From Desulfobacter sp. (GTDB lineage: Bacteria; Desulfobacterota; Desulfobacteria; Desulfobacterales; Desulfobacteraceae), in the NCBI GenBank assembly GCA_028768525.1, contig CP054837.1, positions 3,143,501 to 3,207,500 on the forward strand: a stretch of DNA of 64,000 nucleotides. The letters are read 5' to 3'. Within the stretch, counting starts at the first letter, position 1; every line of letters begins with the position of its first letter. The translations under genes were made by a program, and so were the position numbers. The notes under the pieces were generated by a model. The model was not told where the DNA came from. It was given only the letters and a program-made list of their open reading frames with translations, and ran no database searches. Of this stretch, positions 57,628 to 64,000 are shown one piece after another.

Positions 57628-58833
57628 TTATACGTCCATCTGTTCCATGGCTTTTTTCATCTGGCGGACGGCCTGGCGCAGGCGTTCTTCGTTTTCCACC
57701 AGGGCCAGGCGCAGGTAGCCTTCCCCTTCTTCAGAGAATCCAGTGCCCGGGGCCACGGCCACATTGCCTTTGTTCATGAGCTGGATGGCGAATTCCATGG
57801 CTCCCATTTTGGCGTAGGGTTCCGGAATTTTCGCCCAGACAAACATGCCAGCCTTGGGTTTTTCGATCTCCCAGCCGATGCGTTCAAGGCCGGAGCAGAG
57901 AACGTCGCGGCGGGTTTCATATACCTTGCACAGTTCGGGAATGGTGTCGTCGCAGTCGCGCAGGGCGATGATGCCGGCCACCTGGATGGCTGAAAATATG
58001 CCGTAGTCAAAGTAGCCTTTGATTTTACCCAGGGCGGAGACAATTTTTTCGTTGCCCACGCAGTAGCCGATGCGCCATCCCGCCATGTTGTAGGATTTGG
58101 AAAAGGAACCGAATTCTACGCCCACATCCTTGGCCCCTTCCACTTCCAGAAAACTGGGGGCGACGTATCCGTCGTAGGTGATCTTGGCATAGGCAAAGTC
58201 GTTGATGACCATGAAGTTGAACCGTTTGGCCAGTTTCACGATTTCCTTGAAAAAGTTTTTATCCGTGACCACCCCAGTGGGGTTGTGGGGGTAGTTGAGC
58301 ATGAGCACCTTGGGTCTGGGGTAGCAGGATTCGCAGACCTTTGCGATGCGGTCCAGGAAATCCATTTCCGGTGCAATGGGGATTCTCATGACATTGGCGC
58401 CGGCGATCACCGCCGCATATATATGGATGGGGAAGGCCGGTGCCGGGACCAGGACAGAATCCCCGGGGCCCATGATGGCCAGGCAGAGGTGCGAGATGCC
58501 TTCCTTGGAGCCGATGGTGAAATAGGTTTCTTTTTCCGCGTCCAGATTGATGTTGTAATGCCGGCCGTAGTATTTCGCAATTTCCTGCTTGAGGTGGGGA
58601 AGGCCCGAACTTTCCGGGTATCTGTGGGCCTTGGGATCCTTTGCCACTTCCACCAGCTTTTCAATGACTGCATCGGGGGTGGGGTCCATGGGGTTTCCCA
58701 TCCCGAGGTCGATGACATCATCCCCGTTCCGCCGTTTTTCCATTTTCATCTTGTTGATCATGCCGAACAAATAGGGCGGCAGCTGATCCATGCGGCTTGC
58801 AAATCGAATGATATTATTCTCTTCCACGTCCAT
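57628..58833 (-). CDS. alaC: Class I/II aminotransferase, AlaC-like (glutamate-pyruvate aminotransferase)
   Basis: A 401-residue PLP-dependent aminotransferase (fold type I). The PLP lysine is in GSFSKSYNMAGWRIGY. Other family segments are DLGMGNPMDPTP at the N-terminus, YPHNPTGVV and the conserved NDFAYAKITYDG. The best match from memory is to the AlaC/LL-DAP aminotransferase-like group, which makes alanine from pyruvate. It is monocistronic, with a strong terminator, and divergent from the cobalamin genes. It could also act on another keto acid. Confidence 0.88.
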   Translation of the reverse strand: MDVEENNIIRFASRMDQLPPYLFGMINKMKMEKRRNGDDVIDLGMGNPMDPTPDAVIEKLVEVAKDPKAHRYPESSGLPHLKQEIAKYYGRHYNINLDAEKETYFTIGSKEGISHLCLAIMGPGDSVLVPAPAFPIHIYAAVIAGANVMRIPIAPEMDFLDRIAKVCESCYPRPKVLMLNYPHNPTGVVTDKNFFKEIVKLAKRFNFMVINDFAYAKITYDGYVAPSFLEVEGAKDVGVEFGSFSKSYNMAGWRIGYCVGNEKIVSALGKIKGYFDYGIFSAIQVAGIIALRDCDDTIPELCKVYETRRDVLCSGLERIGWEIEKPKAGMFVWAKIPEPYAKMGAMEFAIQLMNKGNVAVAPGTGFSEEGEGYLRLALVENEERLRQAVRQMKKAMEQMDV

Positions 58834-59013
58834 TAACTCCTAGGAAAAAGGGTTTAAAAAAATCAGGAAAGAAAACCATAGCAGATTTTGTCCCGGGAAT
58901 AAAAGCAAAATATTGTGAATTTATTTTAACCCGATTGCAAAGGGCCAAGTAAAAATGGTATCTAAAAAATTTGGCTGAAGAACTCCCATGGGACAAAAAT
59001 AGGAAAATAGGAA

Positions 59014-59631
59014 ATGAAACCCCAGGAAATTGAAGATTTAAGCTTTGAGATCATCACGGGCGAAGCCGGCGATCATGGATTCAACGGGACGGAATGGCCG
59101 GTGGTCCGGCGGATGATCCACACCTCTGCGGATTTTGAATATATTGAGACGGTCCGGTTCAACGGCAATGCAGTGGAAGAAGGGGTCAAGGCCATCCAGG
59201 CGGGCTGCCGCATCGTTACGGACACCAACATGGCCAGGGTGGGCACCCGGAAAAAAGAGATCCAACACTTCGGCGGGTCTGTGGCATGCCTTATGGGTGA
59301 CCCGGATGTGGCGGAGACTGCAAAGAAAAACGGCACCACCAGGGCCCTGGCCGCCGTGGATATTGCCTGTGACACCCTGGGCGCCGGTATCTATGTGGTG
59401 GGCAATGCGCCCACGGCCCTGCTCCGCCTCATCGAGCAGATCAAGGCGGGCAATGTCTCCCCGGCCCTGGTGGTGGGCTTTCCCGTGGGCTTTGTCAATG
59501 CGGCCGAATCCAAGGATGCCCTCATGGAACTGGATATCCCCTATATCACCAACAAGGGCAGAAAAGGGGGATCCAATATTGCGGCCAGCGTGGTGAACGC
59601 CCTGGCCATCATGGCCTATGCCGCTAGGTAG
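59014..59631 (+). CDS. cbiC: Cobalt-precorrin-8 methylmutase
   Basis: A 205-residue enzyme of the CbiC/CobH family that moves a methyl group from C-11 to C-12 of the corrin ring. The catalytic His36 is in RRMIHTSADFEY. Other family segments are IVTDTNMARVGTRK and VVGNAPTALLRLIEQI with GFPVGFVNAAESK. It belongs to the anaerobic cobalamin pathway. It has a poor ribosome-binding site (AAATAGGAA). It is the first gene of a cbiC-cbiA-cbiD-transporter unit. Confidence 0.96.
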   Translation: MKPQEIEDLSFEIITGEAGDHGFNGTEWPVVRRMIHTSADFEYIETVRFNGNAVEEGVKAIQAGCRIVTDTNMARVGTRKKEIQHFGGSVACLMGDPDVAETAKKNGTTRALAAVDIACDTLGAGIYVVGNAPTALLRLIEQIKAGNVSPALVVGFPVGFVNAAESKDALMELDIPYITNKGRKGGSNIAASVVNALAIMAYAAR

Positions 59632-59651
59632 TCAACCGGGGAATCATTAAA

Positions 59652-61058
59652 ATGGATAAGCTAAAAGGCTTTGTAATCGGTGCCACGGGCAGCGGCACGG
59701 GAAAGACCACGGTCAGTCTGGGAATTATGGCCTGGCTGGCGGCCAAAGGAGTGAAGGTGGCCCCTTTCAAGGTGGGGCCGGATTTTATTGATCCCGGCCT
59801 CCACACCAAAATTTCCGGGTCGGTCAGCCATAACCTGGATTCCTGGATGCTCTCCCGGGGGTATAACCGCCAGCTCTTTTATTCAAAAGCCCGGGGCAAG
59901 GATATTGCCGTGGTGGAAGGGGTGATGGGACTGTTTGACGGGTATGATGCCCTCTCAGACACCGGATCCACGGCCCAGATGGCCAAATGGCTGGGCCTGC
60001 CCGTGCTTCTTATTGTTTCGGCCAAGGGCAAGGCCAGGAGCGCCGCCGCCATTGTAAAAGGGTTTGAATCCTTTGATCCCGACCTCAGGTTCGCCGGGGT
60101 GATTTTTGCCCAGGCCGGCAGCGAGCGCCATTACCACTATCTTCGGGATGCGGTGGAACAAAGCTGCAAGACGCCCTGCCTGGGATACCTGCCCAAAAAC
60201 GAAAAGATCGTCATGCCCGAGCGCCATCTGGGACTGGTCACGGCCGATGAGATGCCCATTGAACGGGAGACATTGTCCACCCTGGTTTCCATGGTGGATG
60301 ACCACCTGGATATGGACCGGCTGATCAGGGGGCTGATCCAGATGCCGGTGCCGGAAAAGGGGGCGGCGCAGCCGGAAATTCGAACCCCGCCCAAGGCCAG
60401 GATCGCGGTTGCCAGGGACAAGGCCTTCTGTTTCTATTATCCCGACAATTTGGATATCCTCAAGAGTGCCGGCGCCGAGATCCTCATGTTTTCTCCCCTG
60501 GAAGACGATACACTGCCCGAAAATATCGACGGGATTTATTTCGGTGGGGGGTATCCCGAACTCAACGCCGGCCGGCTCGCGGAACAGACAGGGCTGCTGG
60601 AGCAGGTTAAAGCGGCCAGCCGGGCCGGCATGCCCATTTATGGGGAGTGCGGGGGATTTATGTACCTCTGCCGGAATATTGCCGGTGATGACGGGGAAGA
60701 AACAGGCCGGATGTGCGGGATTTTTGATTTTGATGTCCGGATGTCAAAGCGGCTCCGGTCGCTGGGCTACAGGGAGATCACCCTCAATGCCGACACCCTC
60801 ATCGGCAGAAAAGGGGATGTGATCCGGGGACATGAATTCCATTATTCCTCCATCGCCGGGGGCGGGGATGACAATGCCGCCTCTATATATAAGGTAACCT
60901 CCCGGGCCGGGCAGGAAATTTCCCTTCAAGGCTTCCAAAAGAAAAATACCCTGGGCTCCTATCTCCACGTCCATTTTGGGTCCAACCCCAATGCGGCCCG
61001 GCAGTTCGTTGCCTGCTGCGCCCGGTACCGCCAGGCCCGTGACGGCGGGGCGGCATAA
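59652..61058 (+). CDS. cbiA: Cobyrinate a,c-diamide synthase
   Basis: A 468-residue enzyme that amidates the a and c side chains of (cob)yrinate using glutamine and ATP. The N-terminal dethiobiotin synthetase-like domain has the P-loop GATGSGTGKTT (residues 10-20). The C-terminal class I glutamine amidotransferase domain has PIYGECGGFMYL with the nucleophile Cys333, and a catalytic His region near HVHFGSNPNAARQF. It is 20 bases after cbiC and 5 bases before cbiD. Confidence 0.96.
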   Translation: MDKLKGFVIGATGSGTGKTTVSLGIMAWLAAKGVKVAPFKVGPDFIDPGLHTKISGSVSHNLDSWMLSRGYNRQLFYSKARGKDIAVVEGVMGLFDGYDALSDTGSTAQMAKWLGLPVLLIVSAKGKARSAAAIVKGFESFDPDLRFAGVIFAQAGSERHYHYLRDAVEQSCKTPCLGYLPKNEKIVMPERHLGLVTADEMPIERETLSTLVSMVDDHLDMDRLIRGLIQMPVPEKGAAQPEIRTPPKARIAVARDKAFCFYYPDNLDILKSAGAEILMFSPLEDDTLPENIDGIYFGGGYPELNAGRLAEQTGLLEQVKAASRAGMPIYGECGGFMYLCRNIAGDDGEETGRMCGIFDFDVRMSKRLRSLGYREITLNADTLIGRKGDVIRGHEFHYSSIAGGGDDNAASIYKVTSRAGQEISLQGFQKKNTLGSYLHVHFGSNPNAARQFVACCARYRQARDGGAA

Positions 61059-61063
61059 TTAAA

Positions 61064-62179
61064 ATGGCAGAGAAAAAGCTCAGAGCCGGGTTTACCACGG
61101 GGGCAGCCGCTGCCGCTGCCGCAAAGGCCGCCCTGGTTTCCCTGCTGGCCTGCCAGCCTCCCAACCGGGTTGAAATCCGGTTTTTAACCGGGGAGAAAAA
61201 GGTGATCCCGGTCCATCATCTGGAGGTCCATTCAAATTCATCGGCATCCGCCGTGGTCATCAAGGATGCCGGGGATGATCCGGATATCACCCACAAGGCT
61301 GAAATCGGGGCCCGGGTCTCCCTGAAACCGGCCAGCCCGCCTGAAATCGTGATCACCGGCGGCAGGGGGGTGGGGCAGGTCACCAAGCCCGGCCTTGAGG
61401 TGGCGGTGGGGGAGCCGGCCATCAATTCCGGCCCCAGGCAGATGATCGAAGAATCCGTCCACCAGGCCTATCTCCAGCTCTGTTTGCCCCTGCGCCACCG
61501 GGTCACGGTGGAAGTCTTTGTGCCCAGGGGGGAGGAACTGGCCAAAAAAACCCTGAACAGCCGCCTGGGAATTCTGGGCGGCATTTCAATTCTGGGCACC
61601 ACGGGGATTGTCCGGCCCCTGTCCCACGACGCCTATATCGCCACCATCAACTCCGGCATCTCCGTGGCCCGGGCCAATGGGGCAGACACCCTGGTGTTTA
61701 CCACGGGGAGGCGCAGCGAAAGATATGCCCAGGGGATTTTCAGCGAACTTGCACCCGAGGCCTTCATCCAGACCGGTGATTTTTTCAAGGCCGGGCTGGA
61801 TGCGGTGAAGGACCATCCGGGCATCGGGCAGGTCATTTATACGGTGTTTTTCGGCAAGGCTGTGAAAATGGCCATGGGGGTGGCGCACACCCATGCCGCC
61901 AAATCCGAGCTAACCCTCAACACCCTGGCCCAGTGGACCGGGGAGATCACCGGAGATGAGGCGCTGGCCGGGCAGATCCGGGAGTGTAACACGGCCCGCC
62001 ATGCCTTTGAATTCATCCACCCGGATTATCCCGCCGTCCTTGAGCGGGTGGGCCGGGAAGCCGGGCGCCATGCCGCAGGATTTGCCGGCGGCAATGTGGA
62101 TATCCGGGTGATCATTCTGGATTTTGAGGGCGGTATTGCCTTTGATTCAAATCAAACCGGTACGGGACCGCCGTTGTGA
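61064..62179 (+). CDS. cbiD: Cobalt-precorrin-5B C1-methyltransferase
   Basis: A 371-residue enzyme that methylates C-1 of cobalt-precorrin-5B using SAM. Family segments are AGFTTGAAAAAAAKAALVSL at the N-terminus and GTTGIVRPLSHDAYIATI in the middle, with the segment FFKAGLDAVKDHP. Its presence shows the oxygen-independent (cobalt-early) pathway. The TGA stop overlaps the GTG start of the downstream transporter gene. Confidence 0.95.
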   Translation: MAEKKLRAGFTTGAAAAAAAKAALVSLLACQPPNRVEIRFLTGEKKVIPVHHLEVHSNSSASAVVIKDAGDDPDITHKAEIGARVSLKPASPPEIVITGGRGVGQVTKPGLEVAVGEPAINSGPRQMIEESVHQAYLQLCLPLRHRVTVEVFVPRGEELAKKTLNSRLGILGGISILGTTGIVRPLSHDAYIATINSGISVARANGADTLVFTTGRRSERYAQGIFSELAPEAFIQTGDFFKAGLDAVKDHPGIGQVIYTVFFGKAVKMAMGVAHTHAAKSELTLNTLAQWTGEITGDEALAGQIRECNTARHAFEFIHPDYPAVLERVGREAGRHAAGFAGGNVDIRVIILDFEGGIAFDSNQTGTGPPL

Positions 62180-63090
62180 GCATAAAAAACGGAGATATGC
62201 CCCTTGGGGCGGCCCTGTTTACGGTGTTGCTCTGCATCCTTTTCGGGGGGAACGGGGTGGCCATGAAACTGGGGTACACCGGCCTGGGGCCCTTCACCTC
62301 GGCCGGGATCCGGTTTACCCTGGCCTCCTGTCTGCTTATTTTCTGGGCCAGGTACAGGGGGATTACCCTGAAGCTATCCCCGCTGCAGTGGCGGCTGGTA
62401 TCGGTCCAGAGTCTGCTCTTTGTCTGCCAGGTCTCCGGTTTTCACCTGGGGCTTAAGGACACCACCGCCTCCCATGCTGCGTTGATTGCCAATGTCCTGC
62501 CGTTTCTCATTCTGATCCTGGCCCATTTTTTTATCCCAGGAGACCGGGTGACGCCTAAAAAGGGGGTGGGGATTCTCCTGGGATTCATCGGGGTGGTCAT
62601 TCTTTTTTTTGATTCCCCGGATCTGGATGCCGACCTGCATAAAGGGGACATCATTGTGCTGTCGGCCGTGGTCTGCTGGTCTGTTTCAGCCATTTACGTG
62701 AAACGGATTATTGATCATTTCCACGCGGTGCAGATTACCCTGTTCCCAATGATGCTGGGCCTGCCCCTGTTTTTCCTCAATGGGTGGATCTGGGACGGGA
62801 CCATGGTGGCCCAGGTAACCCCCACGGTGGTGAAAGCCATTCTCTACCAGGGCGTGATCACGGCGGCCTTCGGGTTTGTGGCCTGGAACACCATGCTCCA
62901 GAAATACGGGGCCACCGCCCTTCATTCCTTTGTCTTTATCGTTCCCCTGGCCGGGGTGACCAACGGGGTGATTTTCCTGAATGAACCGGTTACCCCCCAC
63001 CTTCTCGGCGCCATCGGCTTTATTGTGGTTGGCATTGTGGTGGTGAACCTGCGCTGGCGCAAAAAGCCGCCGGCTGTCCCCATCCATTGA
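62176..63090 (+). CDS. EamA/DMT-family membrane transporter
   Basis: A 304-residue polytopic protein with two repeats of the EamA domain (10 membrane segments), including ALIANVLPFLILILAHFFIP in repeat one and LGAIGFIVVGIVVVNL at the end. The start used is a GTG that overlaps the cbiD stop; an ATG at 62197 (MPLGAALF) is also possible. The translational coupling to cbiD suggests cobalamin-pathway-related export or uptake, but the family has many other substrates. Confidence 0.85.
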   Translation: MSIKNGDMPLGAALFTVLLCILFGGNGVAMKLGYTGLGPFTSAGIRFTLASCLLIFWARYRGITLKLSPLQWRLVSVQSLLFVCQVSGFHLGLKDTTASHAALIANVLPFLILILAHFFIPGDRVTPKKGVGILLGFIGVVILFFDSPDLDADLHKGDIIVLSAVVCWSVSAIYVKRIIDHFHAVQITLFPMMLGLPLFFLNGWIWDGTMVAQVTPTVVKAILYQGVITAAFGFVAWNTMLQKYGATALHSFVFIVPLAGVTNGVIFLNEPVTPHLLGAIGFIVVGIVVVNLRWRKKPPAVPIH

Positions 63091-63099
63091 TAAAAGGGG

Positions 63100-63555
63100 T
63101 CAAACGGTGATTTTTACACAGGCAGTCCCGGGGTTTTCCTGTAAACGGCAAAGGCCCTGAATAATATCCTCAACCTCTATTATCCGGTTGTCAGGGGGGC
63201 CCAGAATGATGGGCTGGTCCGGGTTTCCGGGGAATGAGAAAGAGCTTTCCGTCTTTTCCATGGGGATAACAAAGAGCGCCTTTAAATCTTTGTCGATTAT
63301 ATAAGGAAAGACGATGCCGGGCGGGATCATAAATTTTCCTTCCCGCTGGATGCCCCAGTTTTCATATGGCCGCTCCTGGCCGAATTTATTCCAGCCCAGG
63401 TACATCTGTCTGGAAAAGTCATGGCTCAGTCCTTTGCGGAAGAGAAATACCAGGGGATCTTCATTATTTTTTCCCCACAGGTGGTTGTGGGAACGGATGG
63501 CAAAGGCCATGGCATGGCGTTTCCATTTCTTTTTGTCTATTGCTGTTTCCATCAT
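63100..63555 (-). CDS. Small unknown protein with phage-primase-like segment
   Basis: A 151-residue protein. The central segment RQMYLGWNKFGQERPYENWG, and then KFMIPPGIVFPYI, resembles a short region of toprim/primase proteins (LGWN, then E-WGL, then LPKGLVIP), but no catalytic toprim residues (E, DxD) are evident. I cannot name a family. No signal peptide or membrane segment is seen. It lies between the transporter and the rRNA promoter on the opposite strand, so it may be a remnant or a conserved orphan. Confidence 0.6.
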   Translation of the reverse strand: MMETAIDKKKWKRHAMAFAIRSHNHLWGKNNEDPLVFLFRKGLSHDFSRQMYLGWNKFGQERPYENWGIQREGKFMIPPGIVFPYIIDKDLKALFVIPMEKTESSFSFPGNPDQPIILGPPDNRIIEVEDIIQGLCRLQENPGTACVKITV

Positions 63556-63730
63556 TGGAGTAGAATATCAGAAAAAATTAATGGGAATCAATTCTCTTTT
63601 TGCCGGGGCCGTTTTATTAATGTGAGATTATGTCGAGACGGGCTATGAAAAAAGCAAAGTCTTAACTATTTGATAATATTGATTTGTTTAAATATGTTCG
63701 GGAAAAAGTAAACTTTTTTGAAAAAAGTGT

Positions 63731-63759
63731 TTGACAGGTCAACTGAATTCAGGCATATT
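63731..63759 (+). promoter_or_regulatory. rRNA operon promoter
   Basis: TTGACA at 63731-63736 and CATATT at 63754-63759 with a 17-base spacer. The region before it (63705-63730) is rich in A and T tracts like an UP element, and the region after is GC-rich like the discriminator of stringently controlled promoters. It is about 160 bases upstream of the 16S start. Confidence 0.75.
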
Positions 63760-63918
63760 ACGCCGGTCTTTGCGACGGGGCAGCAACTGCTGCTCAGCCA
63801 AAGACAGTTTTGATCTTTGAAAATTGGTCAGTGAAGCAAGAATGAGCGGGTCACAAAACGACCCTGCCGGTATAATTGAACGGCGGGGATGACCTTAAAG
63901 TTTTAGTAAAAGGATTAT
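63760..63918 (+). other. Leader of the rRNA transcript
   Basis: A 159-base leader between promoter and 16S. TGATCTTTGAAAA at 63811-63823 resembles the boxA antitermination element. No gene is present. Confidence 0.55.
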
Positions 63919-64000
63919 AACTGGAGAGTTTGATCCTGGCTCAGAATGAACGCTGGCGGCGTGCTTAACACATGCAAGTCGAACGAGAAAGGGATTGCTT
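63919..64000 (+). rRNA. rrs: 16S ribosomal RNA (5' end only)
   Basis: The sequence AGAGTTTGATCCTGGCTCAG (63925-63944) is the universal 16S 5' signature, followed by AACGCTGGCGGCGTGCTTAA and the conserved CATGCAAGTCGAACG. The gene continues beyond the right edge. The exact 5' end is estimated by comparison with E. coli. Confidence 0.97.

Noticed and set aside
58860..59010. Sigma-54-like match ATTGCAAAGGGCCAAG in the alaC/cbiC gap
   Set aside because: The spacing between the GC and GG doublets is wrong (3 instead of 5 bases).
58834..59013. Cobalamin riboswitch before cbiC
   Set aside because: The 180-base gap lacks the conserved B12-box and is too short for the full element.
1..64000. CRISPR arrays, tRNA genes, insertion sequences, prophage
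   Set aside because: No regularly spaced direct repeats, cloverleaf sequences, transposase or phage structural genes were seen.

Overview
The window looks like a chromosomal segment of a Gram-negative, sulfate-reducer-type deltaproteobacterium (Desulfobacterota, probably Desulfobacteraceae or a relative). The grounds are a secretin and outer-membrane export machinery, an exosortase/PEP-CTERM exopolysaccharide locus, anaerobic-type cobalamin genes (cbiC, cbiA, cbiD), two sigma-54 promoters, and the first ~80 bases of a 16S rRNA gene at the right edge. No 16S comparison could be run, so the family-level placement is inference.

Layout. (1) 1-22.8 kb, all on the minus strand: a nearly complete XrtA (exosortase A) locus. 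Read in transcription order it holds a CAAX-protease-like protein, a TIGR03790-type secreted protein, the TPR lipoprotein PrsT, a PEP-CTERM target protein with its own sigma-54 promoter, the chain-length regulator, tyrosine autokinase, initiating sugar transferase, export protein, outer-membrane barrel, EpsI, exosortase, polysaccharide deacetylase, FemAB-like protein, an unrecognised PHP-like protein, a glycosyltransferase, an asparagine-synthase-type amidotransferase, an epimerase, a GlpD-like oxidoreductase, and a second asparagine-synthase-like gene cut by the left edge. Together these make, modify and export a surface polysaccharide and sort PEP-CTERM proteins. (2) 23.0-28.9 kb, plus strand: RdgC split into two genes, dnaN, gyrB and a cytidylate-kinase-like gene. 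Transcription polarity switches at ~22.9 kb, so a replication origin may lie nearby. (3) 29.3-56.1 kb: an MSHA-type type IV pilus locus in the order mshI-J-K-L-M-E-G, then a membrane-anchored sigma-54 activator, a methyltransferase, a sigma-54-driven major pilin, a five-gene glycan cassette, the minor pilins, and a PilT-like ATPase. (4) 56.1-63.6 kb: a YjjJ/HipA-like kinase, an AlaC-like aminotransferase, cbiC-cbiA-cbiD with a coupled EamA transporter, and a small unknown gene. (5) 63.7 kb to the end: rRNA promoter, leader and 16S start.

The most unusual region is 47.9-54.7 kb. One open frame of over 1,200 codons joins an MshO-like minor pilin, a CFI-box (Cys) sorting-type module with a membrane segment, and an MshP-like pilin with a long ectodomain. 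It is followed at once by a protein that fuses an Lgt-like domain to a CPBP glutamic-type intramembrane protease domain, then by a separate CPBP protease and a trypsin-like serine protease on the opposite strand. My reading, as inference, is a pilin polyprotein that is cut and possibly lipidated at the internal Cys by this dedicated protease set.

No tRNA, CRISPR array, insertion sequence or prophage was seen.
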